64,000 nt of DNA, from NCBI GenBank assembly GCA_964013575.1, contig CAXGWP010000004.1:30276-94275 (forward strand), given 5' to 3'. Shown one piece after another: positions 25,185 through 33,700 of this stretch. This DNA comes from BJGV01 sp964013575. GTDB taxonomy: Bacteria; Pseudomonadota; Gammaproteobacteria; Burkholderiales; Nitrosomonadaceae. Under the pieces are notes generated by a model. It made no database searches. It saw only the letters and a program-made list of their open reading frames with translations, and had not been told where the DNA came from. The position numbers were made by a program, and so were the translations under genes. Position 1 is the stretch's first letter, and each line of letters starts with the position of its first letter.

Positions 25185-26693
25185 ATGACAAAAACTATCC
25201 CTGACAATTTGTTTGTACTTGAGATGGCAAATAATCATATGGGAGATATTGCGCATGGTTTGGAAATTATTCGTAAATTTGGAGCCGTATGCCAAAAATT
25301 TCCAGAGTTTAATTTTGCCTTCAAACTTCAATATCGTGATTTAGATACTTTTATCCACCCATCAATGCAGGGTCGTGATGATATTAAATACATTAAGCGG
25401 TTCTCAGAAACGCGTTTGACACGTGAAGAATTTGATCAATTAGTTTCTGAAATGCGTAACAATGGTTTTTTAACAATGGCAACGCCATTTGATGAAGCTT
25501 CAGTAAGTATTATCGAAGAACAGAAGCTAGATATAATTAAAATTGCTAGTTGTTCCTGTAGAGATTGGCCGCTACTTGAACGTGTAGTTGAGACTGAAAT
25601 GCCTATTATTGCATCTACAGCAGGTGCTTCTTTGGAGGATATTGATCGTGTAGTTAGTTTTTATGAACACCGAGAGAAGAGTTTTGCAATACTGCATTGT
25701 GTTGGTGAATACCCCACAGCTGATGATAAAATGCACATAAGCCAGATTAGTTTCCTGGCAGATCGATATCCAGGAGTACGTATAGGGTTTTCTACTCATG
25801 AGAGTCCTGATAATGTAGATATTGTGAAATTAGCAATAGCTAAAGGTGCGAGGGTTTTTGAAAAACATGTTGGGGTTCCTACAGATGCATTCTCTTTAAA
25901 TGCTTATTCGGCAAATCCAAAGCAAGTTACAGCTTGGTTGGATGCTGCTCGATATGCAAATAGGGTCTGTGGTGTTGGTGATGCGCGTTCGCCATCTAAT
26001 CCTGTTGAGCAGTCAAGTTTGCGTTCCTTGCAGCGAGGAATATTTATGCGGCGGAACATTCAAGCTGGAGAGGTTGTAAACAGGGAGGATGTATATTTTG
26101 CTTTTCCACCAGAAAAAGGGCAGTATTCAGCTACTGAATGGTCTAAATATGCGACCTTTACCACTAGGCTCCCTATTCTAAAAGATGCTCCGTTACTTGT
26201 TGAAAACTCACGGCGCGATGATGTGCAATCTAAAGTTTTAGCTGCTGCCCAACAAGTAAAAGCATTGCTAATTGAAAGTTCTATTAATGTACCTGGAGGT
26301 TTAGATTTAGAGCTTTCACATCATTACGGGATAGATAAATTCAATGAGGTAGGCCTTACTATGATAACAGTAGTAAATCGTGGTTATTGTAAGAAACTAC
26401 TTGTTTCTTTACCTAACCAATATCATCCAGAGCAATATCATAATGAAAAAGAAGAAACATTCCATATTTTGTATGGTGAGGTCAATGTTACGCTAAATGG
26501 CGTTATGAATACTTATTATCCTGGTGACGTGATAAATATTGAGCCGAAGGCCCGCCATGCTTTTGTAAGTAAAACTGGTGCTGTTATAGAAGAACTTTCA
26601 TCAACACATTTTAAGAATGACTCTTTTTATACTGATAGCTCAATTAACAAGAATTTAAATCGAAAAACCTTTCTAAGGTACTGGATGAAGTAG
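25185..26693 (+). CDS. NeuB-like synthase fused to a SAF and a lyxose-isomerase-like cupin
   Basis: A 502-residue fusion. Residues about 8-270 resemble sialic-acid-synthase (NeuB) barrels: LEMANNHMGD, FKLQ, MATPFDEASV, KIASCSCRDWPLL, STAGAS, HCVGEYPT, GFSTHE and EKHVGVP. Residues about 285-350 form a SAF domain (RSLQRGIFMRRNIQAGEVVNREDV). Residues about 370-500 form a cupin with HNEKEETFHILYGEV, PGDVINI, KARHAF and IEELSSTHFKNDSFY, very like D-lyxose ketol-isomerases. NeuB enzymes join phosphoenolpyruvate to a sugar. The start is the ATG at 25185 after AGAGG, 16 bases after rfbH. The product is unknown; a nonulosonate-like acid is possible. Confidence 0.85.
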   Translation: MTKTIPDNLFVLEMANNHMGDIAHGLEIIRKFGAVCQKFPEFNFAFKLQYRDLDTFIHPSMQGRDDIKYIKRFSETRLTREEFDQLVSEMRNNGFLTMATPFDEASVSIIEEQKLDIIKIASCSCRDWPLLERVVETEMPIIASTAGASLEDIDRVVSFYEHREKSFAILHCVGEYPTADDKMHISQISFLADRYPGVRIGFSTHESPDNVDIVKLAIAKGARVFEKHVGVPTDAFSLNAYSANPKQVTAWLDAARYANRVCGVGDARSPSNPVEQSSLRSLQRGIFMRRNIQAGEVVNREDVYFAFPPEKGQYSATEWSKYATFTTRLPILKDAPLLVENSRRDDVQSKVLAAAQQVKALLIESSINVPGGLDLELSHHYGIDKFNEVGLTMITVVNRGYCKKLLVSLPNQYHPEQYHNEKEETFHILYGEVNVTLNGVMNTYYPGDVINIEPKARHAFVSKTGAVIEELSSTHFKNDSFYTDSSINKNLNRKTFLRYWMK

Positions 26694-26697
26694 ACCT

Positions 26698-28560
26698 ATG
26701 AGTACAGCAGAAAAAGAAATAGGGCTGTATCGTGTGGCTGATTATATTGCTGATTGTATTGCAACCATAGGAGTAAGAGAGGTTTTTCTTTTGCCTGGTG
26801 GCGGAGTAATGTTTTTAAATGATGCGGTAGGTAAGCATCCAGAAATCAATGTCATTCCGTGTTTACATGAGCAAGCCGCAGCAATATCAGCAGAAGCATA
26901 TGGTCGCATTCACTCAAGTGGGATTGGGGTGGTGATGGTGACTACAGGTCCTGGTGCAACTAATGCATTAACTGCTGTTACTGGTGCATGGATAGAGTCA
27001 GTGCCAATGATAGTAATATCAGGCCAAGTAAAACGAACTGATATGCTGCATGGCGCTCCTTTACGTCAAATGGGTCCACAAGAAGTTGACATTGTAAGTA
27101 TGGTTAAAGGGGTTACAAAATATGCTAAAACCATTGAGAAAGTTAAAGATATTCGCCAAGAATTTGAAAAAGCATTTTATCTTGCTAAGGAAGGGCGAGG
27201 TGGTCCAGTTTGGCTTGATATACCACTTGATATACAGGCTGCACCGGTAGATTCAAGCTTGCTATTTAGTTATACAGCACCTGTTATAAAAGATACATTT
27301 TCAGATTCTAAGTGTAGTATTAGAGAATCAGTTGCTGCAATGATTAAGCTGCTTAAGCAAGCAGAGCGCCCATTGATTCTTGCAGGACATGGAGTACGTC
27401 TTTCAGGAGAGGAAAAATTATTCCAAGAAATTGTTGAACTCACAAATGTACCCGTAGTAACTACTTGGAATGCTTTAGACTTGTTGCCATACGATCACCC
27501 TCTTAATGTTGGGCGGCCAGGAGTTGTAGCGTTGAGAGCTCCAAATTTTTCTGTTCAGAATTGTGATTTGCTCATCAGTATTGGTAGCCGCTTAGATAAT
27601 ATTATTACAGCGTATAATCCGCAAGGTTTTGCACGTGCTGCTAAGAAAATAGTAGTTGATGTTGATCATAACGAGATTAAGAAGTTAGATATGGACATTA
27701 CACTGGAAATAGTGGCAAATGCTAAAATTTTTCTAGAGGTATGGTCACAGAAAAAAAATACTATTTATCCAGACTGGGGAAAATGGAGAGAGCGTTGTAA
27801 TAACTGGAAGCAACGTTACCAAATAAACAATGCTTCATCTTCCTTGCATAATAATTCTATAAGTCACTATCATTTGATGGATTCGTTATCTGAGGTTATT
27901 CCAGAAAATACCCTTATTAGTACAGGCAGTTCTGGTCTAGCAGTAGAGGCGTTTTATACCGTTTTTCGTAATAAAATAGGACAGCGTATATTTCTGACAT
28001 CTGGGTTGGGCGCAATGGGTTATGGTCTACCAGCATCAATTGGTGCGTGCTTTGCAAATGCACGTAAGCCAATGGTGGCTGTTGAAAGTGATGGTAGCTT
28101 ACAGCTTAATATTCAGGAATTAGCAACATTGCGTGCTTTTAACTTGCCGATTTGTTTAATTATTATGAATAATAATGGTTATGCTTCGATTCGTAATACA
28201 CAACGTAATTATTTTAAGGGGCGATTTGTTGGCACAGGGCCAGAGACTGGGTTGCTTTTACCAGATTTAGAGAAAGTTGCGGCTACTTATGGTTTGTCAT
28301 TTCTGCGTATTAACGATACTGATAAATTGAAATCTGAATTACAACAAGCTTTGTCTCAGCCTAGGCCTTTACTGGTAGATGTTTGTCTTACGACAGATGA
28401 AATACTTTCGCCCAAGGTTTCTGCATTACCTCAGGATGATGGAACAATGTTATCTATGCCTTTAGAGGATATGTCTCCTCTTTTGTCGTTGGAAGCTCTA
28501 AAGGAAGAGATGATAATTGAGCTGCTCCCCCAGTCACTAAAAGCAAGGCAGGTTAAGTAG
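26698..28560 (+). CDS. Thiamine-diphosphate enzyme, acetolactate-synthase-like (YerE-like?)
   Basis: A 620-residue three-domain TPP enzyme. The catalytic glutamate is in LHEQAAAISAEAYGR near 58-72, followed by VTTGPGATNA. The central domain contains LAGHGVRLS, and the C-terminal TPP-binding motif is ESDGSLQLNIQEL with NNNGYASIRN. Core enzymes of this family make acetolactate for branched-chain amino acids. Its place after rfbFGH, without ilvN or ilvC, suggests instead a role like YerE, which adds a two-carbon acetyl unit from pyruvate to C4 of a CDP-3,6-dideoxy-4-ketohexose. This is inference from context. The next gene starts directly after its stop codon. Confidence 0.82.
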   Translation: MSTAEKEIGLYRVADYIADCIATIGVREVFLLPGGGVMFLNDAVGKHPEINVIPCLHEQAAAISAEAYGRIHSSGIGVVMVTTGPGATNALTAVTGAWIESVPMIVISGQVKRTDMLHGAPLRQMGPQEVDIVSMVKGVTKYAKTIEKVKDIRQEFEKAFYLAKEGRGGPVWLDIPLDIQAAPVDSSLLFSYTAPVIKDTFSDSKCSIRESVAAMIKLLKQAERPLILAGHGVRLSGEEKLFQEIVELTNVPVVTTWNALDLLPYDHPLNVGRPGVVALRAPNFSVQNCDLLISIGSRLDNIITAYNPQGFARAAKKIVVDVDHNEIKKLDMDITLEIVANAKIFLEVWSQKKNTIYPDWGKWRERCNNWKQRYQINNASSSLHNNSISHYHLMDSLSEVIPENTLISTGSSGLAVEAFYTVFRNKIGQRIFLTSGLGAMGYGLPASIGACFANARKPMVAVESDGSLQLNIQELATLRAFNLPICLIIMNNNGYASIRNTQRNYFKGRFVGTGPETGLLLPDLEKVAATYGLSFLRINDTDKLKSELQQALSQPRPLLVDVCLTTDEILSPKVSALPQDDGTMLSMPLEDMSPLLSLEALKEEMIIELLPQSLKARQVK

Positions 28561-29601
28561 ATGGAATACTGCCAATTAGGGGGAACTAGTTTGAAAGTTA
28601 GCTCAATTTGCTTAGGCAGCATGACTTTTGGCGAACAGAATAATGAGTTAGAAGCATTTGAACAGATGAACTATGCATTTGAAAAGGGAGTCAATTTTAT
28701 TGATACTGCTGAGATGTATCCCATCCCAGCACGGACTGAAACGCAGGGCAGAACGGAGAAATATATTGGGAACTGGATGAAAAAGTATGGTAATAGAGAA
28801 AGAATAATTATTTCAAGTAAAATTACCGGTCCCTCGCCTGGACTTGCCCATATTCGTAATGGTAAAACCCTATTTAATCGAGGGTATATTCGTAAGGCTG
28901 TAGCAGGTAGTCTGAAGCGCTTAAAGACTGATTACATTGATCTCTATTTGGTGCATTGGCCTGAGCGAAGTACAAATATGTTTGGTAAGCTAGGTTATGA
29001 ACATCGTCATGAGGAGGGTGTGACTAAAATAGCAGATACACTAGTAGCGCTGGATGAATTGGTTCAGGAGGGCAAGGTACGTTATCTTGGAATTTCCAAT
29101 GAAACGCCTTGGGGGTTGATGCAATATCTTAAAGCTTCAGAGAAAGCAAAATTATCACGAATTATAGCAATTCAAAATCCATATTCCTTATTAAATCGTA
29201 GTTTTGAAATTGGGCTGGCAGAGTGTGCCCATCGGGAATCTGTAAACCTTATGGCCTATTCTCCTTTAGGCTTTGGTGTGCTATCAGGAAAATATTTAAA
29301 TCAGGCTAGGCCAGTAGGTGCAAGACGTACTTTATTTAAGAGGTATGATCGTTATAGTAATAAGATAGGAAATTTAGCAACAAAAGCATATGTGCGGTTA
29401 GCAACTGAAGCAGGTTTAGATCCTGCACAAATGGCGCTTGCTTATGTGAATAGTCGTTTGTTTGTTGCTAGTACAATTATTGGAGCTACTAATATGGCTC
29501 AATTAAAAATTAACATTGACAGTGTGGATATTAAATTGAGTAGGGAAGTTTTAGCTGCTATCGAAGTAATTCATAAACAATATCCAAATCCTTGTCCGTG
29601 A
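28561..29601 (+). CDS. tas: Aldo/keto reductase, Tas type
   Basis: A 346-residue NADPH-dependent aldo/keto reductase very similar along its length to E. coli Tas: GSMTFGEQNNE, FIDTAEMYPIPARTETQGRTEKYIGNW, LVHWPERSTNMFGKLGY, IQNPYSLLNRSFEIGLAE, and SPLGFGVLSGKYL. The catalytic Asp and Tyr are in DTAEMY, the Lys is in ISSKITG and the His is in LVHWP. It begins directly after the stop of the TPP enzyme, with AAGGCAGG as ribosome-binding site. In this operon it could reduce the keto group of a modified CDP-sugar, the role YerF plays in yersiniose synthesis, but it may also be a general carbonyl reductase. Confidence 0.88.
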   Translation: MEYCQLGGTSLKVSSICLGSMTFGEQNNELEAFEQMNYAFEKGVNFIDTAEMYPIPARTETQGRTEKYIGNWMKKYGNRERIIISSKITGPSPGLAHIRNGKTLFNRGYIRKAVAGSLKRLKTDYIDLYLVHWPERSTNMFGKLGYEHRHEEGVTKIADTLVALDELVQEGKVRYLGISNETPWGLMQYLKASEKAKLSRIIAIQNPYSLLNRSFEIGLAECAHRESVNLMAYSPLGFGVLSGKYLNQARPVGARRTLFKRYDRYSNKIGNLATKAYVRLATEAGLDPAQMALAYVNSRLFVASTIIGATNMAQLKINIDSVDIKLSREVLAAIEVIHKQYPNPCP

Positions 29602-30743
29602 ACCAGTTAAATCATCAGTGTAGAGTGTGTGCCAAATTTCTTATAGAGCCACGTTTATTACATTTTAAGAATATGCCTAAAGCAGCTCAATTCCTGCCAG
29701 GTATGGCAGATTTAGCTGAAGATCAGGGTATAGACCTTGATGTGTATCAGTGTGGAAGTTGTGGCTTAATTCAGATTATTAACGAACCAGTTTCATATTA
29801 TAAGGAAGTTGTTCGTGCCGCAGCTTTTTCTGAAGAGATGAAAGCATTTCGTCAGCAGCAATTTTCCAGGTTTGTACAGGAATATACTTTACAGGGAAGA
29901 AAACTGATAGAGATAGGTTGTGGGTGTGGAGAATATTTGACTTTATTACAGGAAGCCGGGGTGAACGCGTATGGTTTAGAAGCTTCTGAGGCATCCGTGA
30001 ATCAATGTGTAAAAAATAATTTACAGGTGACGTGTGGATACGTAGATTGTGCTGATTATATAATACAAGGGGGGGGGTTTGATGCATTTGTGACATTAAA
30101 TTTTCTTGAGCACTGGCCTGATCCTAACGCTAGTTTAAGTGGCATTGCACATAATTTATGTGAAGGGGGGATTGGTTTGATTGAGGTGCCTAATTTTGAA
30201 ATGATACTGAGAAAGAATTTATTTACTGAATTTATCAGCGACCATATTTTCTATTTCACGCGAGAAACACTGGAAACAACATTACGGTTGAATGGGTTTG
30301 AGATTATTAAGTGCTCAGAAATTTGGTATGATTATATCCTCTCAGCTGTAGTAAGAAAACGTAGTTTGTGCAATGTTTCTTCTTTCGATCATATTCGAGA
30401 ACAGCTAAAAATTGAGATTCATAAATATATCCAACAATATGGAGAAAATGGTGTTGCCATTTGGGGTGCTGGCCATCAGGCGCTTGCTACTATTTCGTTG
30501 TTAGGGCTGGCAGATGAGATCAAATATGTTGTAGATTCTGCACCTTTTAAGCAAAATAAATTTACACCTGTTAGCCATATTCCTATTGTTGCCCCAGAAT
30601 CTTTAAATAGCAATCCAGTAGATGCTATTATTGTTATGGCAGCAAGTTATTCTGATGAGGTTGCAAAGGTTGCTCGGGAAAGGTTAGGTAATAAATCATA
30701 TATTGCAATTTTAAGAGATTATGGGCTAGAGCCTGTATTATGA
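29598..30743 (+). CDS. Sugar C-methyltransferase-like SAM-dependent methyltransferase
   Basis: A 381-residue protein with the three-part layout of NDP-deoxysugar C-methyltransferases (TylC3-like). An N-terminal zinc-type cysteine motif CRVC...CGSCGL is at about 8-55, a class I SAM-binding domain carries LIEIGCGCGEYL near 110-121 and FLEHWPDP, and a C-terminal Rossmann-like domain carries AIWGAGHQALA and YVVDSAPFKQNKFTPV. Known members methylate carbon 3 of 4-keto sugars. I start it at the GTG at 29598, in a four-base GTGA overlap with the tas-like stop. It probably acts on the keto-sugar made by the rfb enzymes. Confidence 0.83.
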   Translation: MNQLNHQCRVCAKFLIEPRLLHFKNMPKAAQFLPGMADLAEDQGIDLDVYQCGSCGLIQIINEPVSYYKEVVRAAAFSEEMKAFRQQQFSRFVQEYTLQGRKLIEIGCGCGEYLTLLQEAGVNAYGLEASEASVNQCVKNNLQVTCGYVDCADYIIQGGGFDAFVTLNFLEHWPDPNASLSGIAHNLCEGGIGLIEVPNFEMILRKNLFTEFISDHIFYFTRETLETTLRLNGFEIIKCSEIWYDYILSAVVRKRSLCNVSSFDHIREQLKIEIHKYIQQYGENGVAIWGAGHQALATISLLGLADEIKYVVDSAPFKQNKFTPVSHIPIVAPESLNSNPVDAIIVMAASYSDEVAKVARERLGNKSYIAILRDYGLEPVL

Positions 30744-30782
30744 TTAATTTTATTGGTTTAATTAGTTTTTAGTTGGCTTTAT

Positions 30783-31292
30783 ATGGCGGTTAAGGATTAT
30801 TTAGTAGCGCTGGAGAGAAATATCGGTAATGCCAGGCAGGGTTTGGCAACAGAGGTGTTTCTTTTTGTGAGTAGATTGACCCCTATGGTTAATGTGGAGT
30901 TATTAATAAAGAATGAGAAAAATAAAACACTATTAACTTGGCGGGAAGATGAGTACTATGGGCCTGGGTGGCATCTTCCTGGAGGCGTTGTAAGATTCAA
31001 AGAGACAGTTGCTACTCGAATTCAAGCTGTGGCAGAGAGTGAGTTGGGCGCGAGAGTAGAATTTCAAAACGACCCGCTTGTTATGAATGAAATTATGAAC
31101 CCTACTAGGGATACACGTGGTCACTTTATTTCATTTCTATATGAATGCAAACTGACAAGTTCGCTTGATCCAAGTCTTGAATATAGGAAGGAATTTGTGA
31201 AGAATGGCCAATGGGCCTGGCATGGAGAGTGTCCAGAGAATCTGATAGCAGTTCATGAAATTTATAGAAATTATATTTGTACGCCAGCTTAA
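30783..31292 (+). CDS. NUDIX hydrolase, Gmm-like (GDP-mannose mannosyl hydrolase type)
   Basis: A 169-residue NUDIX protein. Its NUDIX box reads GGVVRFKETVATRIQAVAESELGARV. The usual RE of RExxEExG is replaced by AV and only part of the glutamate set remains. This is also the pattern of Gmm, which hydrolyses GDP-mannose by an unusual route rather than cleaving the diphosphate. The N-terminus (EVFLFVSRLTPMVNVELLI) and GPGWHLPGG also fit Gmm-like proteins of polysaccharide loci. The target NDP-sugar is unknown; a CDP-sugar is possible given its neighbours. It starts 39 bases after the methyltransferase stop. Confidence 0.78.
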   Translation: MAVKDYLVALERNIGNARQGLATEVFLFVSRLTPMVNVELLIKNEKNKTLLTWREDEYYGPGWHLPGGVVRFKETVATRIQAVAESELGARVEFQNDPLVMNEIMNPTRDTRGHFISFLYECKLTSSLDPSLEYRKEFVKNGQWAWHGECPENLIAVHEIYRNYICTPA

Positions 31293-31398
31293 ATTTTAGG
31301 AATTAATATATTGGTGTAATAGGTCTATGAATTTATAAATAAATTTTTTAGAGTGTTCTAACTGTTACATGATTAGGTATAGGGCTCTTAGGCAATAG

Positions 31399-31407
31399 TG
31401 GTATAAT
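31399..31407 (+). promoter_or_regulatory. Possible extended -10 promoter of the radical SAM gene
   Basis: TGGTATAAT is a perfect extended -10 element (TGn plus the consensus TATAAT at 31402-31407). No good -35 lies 17 bases upstream, which extended -10 promoters can do without. The leader would be about 65-70 bases before the ATG at 31481, suggesting that a separate transcript starts in the middle of the cluster. Confidence 0.45.
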
Positions 31408-31480
31408 TCTCACTAAATTCAGTATATTTTTTATTGTTAGGATGTGCTAATTTTATAATGTTTTAACTCAGGAGCCCTAT

Positions 31481-32617
31481 ATGTCAAATTCTCTTCAAAT
31501 ATTAGCAGAGCAAGAAGCTCTTTCTTTGGCAGAGAAGAATAAACGTAGGGATCAGAGCCAGAAACGCCCTCGAGTTCACGAGAAAATACAACAGTATTTT
31601 AAGGGTATGTTGGATGGTCAGATTAGCCCAATATTACGTTTAAAAATCAATCGGTCTCTTTGTAATTTTCAATGTACACATTGTTGTGAAGAGCCATATA
31701 TGACTCGACATCTGAAGAAGACTACAGGGGCTATTGACCCCCGTCCGCAAATGACCACAGATGATTATAGGGAGTTATCACGCCAAGCAGATGAATATGG
31801 TATTTTTCGTTTTGTGTTGACCGGGGGAGAGGCTCTTATAGATAAAAATTTGGATAAACTGATAGAGACCCTTGATCCGATGAAGCATTTAATAATTCTA
31901 GATTCTAATGGTTGGACATTTGATATTGAAAAAGCCAAGTGGTTTGCAGGTTTAGGGGGATATAAGGCGCAGATTTCTCTCGATAGTATGATTGAAGAGG
32001 AGCATGATTCTTTTCGTAATAAGAAAGGTTCTTACAAGAGAGTAATGCGCGCTTTAGATGCAGCAAAGAAAGAAAATCTTGAGCTTTTAATTTCAACCTG
32101 TATCATCAAAGACCGTGTGTTTTCTGATGAATTTGTTAGTCTATGTGAATATAGTAAGGCTGAAGATATTCCATTATACGTAACACTTGCTAAGCCAGTT
32201 GGTAATGCTAGAGATCAAGAAGCCTGGGTATGTACTAAGAAGGATGTTGATCAACTTAAATTTCTAGAAAATAAATACAATATCTTTACTCATATGACCC
32301 CTTCTTATGGACAACCTGGGCGTTGTATTACAGTGAAAGGAATAAATACTGTTAACCATGATGGTGAGATCGTGCCTTGTCCTTATATGGACTTGTCAAT
32401 CGGAAATGTAACGAAGGAGCCATTATCAGTGATTCTTGATCGTGGTATGAAGAGTGGTTGGTTGGGGCCATATCGAGATGAATGTATTATTGGTGAAAAT
32501 AAAGAGTTTATTGATTTTCATAATGAAACAGTTAGAGTCTATACAGACGAAGTTAGCCCACTTCTCCCAGTTCCTTATGAGCATGGTTTTGGCCGCACGC
32601 CTATTATTGATAGTTGA
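31481..32617 (+). CDS. Radical SAM protein with C-terminal cysteine (twitch/SPASM-like) region
   Basis: A 378-residue radical SAM enzyme. The [4Fe-4S]-binding CNFQCTHC motif (Cys-X3-Cys-X2-Cys) is near 62-69, followed by FVLTGGEAL and ISLDSM for SAM and substrate binding. The C-terminus has GRCITVKGINTVNHDGEIVPCPYMDLSIGN and a later RDECIIG; these cysteines resemble a SPASM or twitch auxiliary cluster. The first 45 residues are charged and helical. Radical SAM proteins in sugar loci can catalyse dehydration, epimerisation or methylation, but this class also modifies peptides, so no reaction is assigned. It has its own possible promoter and a GGAG ribosome-binding site, and its stop is 15 bases before the next start. 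Confidence 0.83.
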   Translation: MSNSLQILAEQEALSLAEKNKRRDQSQKRPRVHEKIQQYFKGMLDGQISPILRLKINRSLCNFQCTHCCEEPYMTRHLKKTTGAIDPRPQMTTDDYRELSRQADEYGIFRFVLTGGEALIDKNLDKLIETLDPMKHLIILDSNGWTFDIEKAKWFAGLGGYKAQISLDSMIEEEHDSFRNKKGSYKRVMRALDAAKKENLELLISTCIIKDRVFSDEFVSLCEYSKAEDIPLYVTLAKPVGNARDQEAWVCTKKDVDQLKFLENKYNIFTHMTPSYGQPGRCITVKGINTVNHDGEIVPCPYMDLSIGNVTKEPLSVILDRGMKSGWLGPYRDECIIGENKEFIDFHNETVRVYTDEVSPLLPVPYEHGFGRTPIIDS

Positions 32618-32632
32618 TTGTGGAGAGGTGTA

Positions 32633-33439
32633 ATGTATTTTAATGAGCTTGGTCGCCGGGTTCCAAGTAATGGCATGCGCCTTTTTGGAAAGAATCCTAG
32701 TAGTTATTATAGATTAAATCAGCCTAAATTTGATTACGAGCAGATTCTTGATCGCTGTAAGCGGTATGGCGTTGCACCAGCCAATATGATAGTTGCAGAT
32801 TTTAGATCAAGGGCAGAGGCTTTGCTTGAAAAATTAAGTGTTAGTTCAGCATATCAGAATTTGCTCAAAGGCGTACACATTCCCTTTGTTTTTCAACGTA
32901 GTACTAGTAGTGAAAGTGATCTTGGGTCCAATCTTGAAAATACATTGTTGTCAAATTTACAGGATTCATTTAAAGCCTATTATCCGGAGGCTCATTTTAA
33001 AGCTGTATTACAAAGTAATTCAGAGTTGTCAGGTAATATTACTATAGATCCAGCATCACGTTATCAAAGATTTATTGATGCAAGTTATAGTGCTGCTATT
33101 GTTGGTTGGTATTTTCCACAGGCCACACAGGAATATGATGTAAAGTCTCAACGAGAGCAGATGGTTTCATTACCTGAATTAGGCGGCGCTAATATTTGTC
33201 TTAGTGGAGGCATGGATGTTTGTGCGGCTCTTGTAGGCACGCCCAGTCTTCTTATAAGTAACGAATTCTATACACCAATTTTATGCTTGTCAGCTTATGT
33301 ACATGCAGATCCCCGGCTTATACTTTTGCTTAAGGCTTATGGCCCTCATATGGAGTTTTGGTGCATGACTCAAATGCTCTCTAGGGAAATTGTTCAGGTA
33401 TCTGAGCAGTGGTCAGGCGGCATAACAGCCTTTGAATAA
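32633..33439 (+). CDS. Unrecognised protein paired with the radical SAM gene
   Basis: A 268-residue protein I do not recognise. It has no signal peptide or membrane segment. Features visible are an N-terminal NELGRRVPSNGMRLFGKNPSS, a central RYQRFIDASYSAAIVGWYFPQATQEYD, and a glycine/cysteine-rich GGANICLSGGMDVCAALVGTPSLL. The ATG at 32633 is chosen because GGAGAGG lies about five bases upstream; a TTG at 32618 directly after the previous stop is the alternative. It may be a dedicated partner or product-modifying enzyme of the radical SAM protein. A small AT-rich inverted repeat follows the stop. Confidence 0.65.
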   Translation: MYFNELGRRVPSNGMRLFGKNPSSYYRLNQPKFDYEQILDRCKRYGVAPANMIVADFRSRAEALLEKLSVSSAYQNLLKGVHIPFVFQRSTSSESDLGSNLENTLLSNLQDSFKAYYPEAHFKAVLQSNSELSGNITIDPASRYQRFIDASYSAAIVGWYFPQATQEYDVKSQREQMVSLPELGGANICLSGGMDVCAALVGTPSLLISNEFYTPILCLSAYVHADPRLILLLKAYGPHMEFWCMTQMLSREIVQVSEQWSGGITAFE

Positions 33440-33440
33440 T

Positions 33441-33473
33441 TTTTTATCTCAGAAGAAATTTAGTAGATAAAAA
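33441..33473. repeat. AT-rich inverted repeat after the unknown gene
   Basis: Nine-base arms TTTTTATCT (33441-33449) and AGATAAAAA (33465-33473) pair perfectly around a 15-base loop, starting two bases after the stop codon at 33439. It may be a weak transcript-end structure. With a single G-C pair per arm, it is not a strong terminator. Confidence 0.35.
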
Positions 33474-33700
33474 TATTTATGACATTAAGAATAAGTATAC
33501 TTGGGAAGTTTAAAGCAGTTTTCATAGCATAATTTACTGCAAATCATATACAAGAAGAAGTTTAGTTAGAAAAATATTATTTAGGTCTGCAGGTATGAAA
33601 TTTATTGGTAACTTTTCTTTACATAATTTAATAGGCTGCTCGGTGCATCATGCTATAACAAAATATGTAAGATAGAGGCTTTATTATTTTTAGCTAGGTT

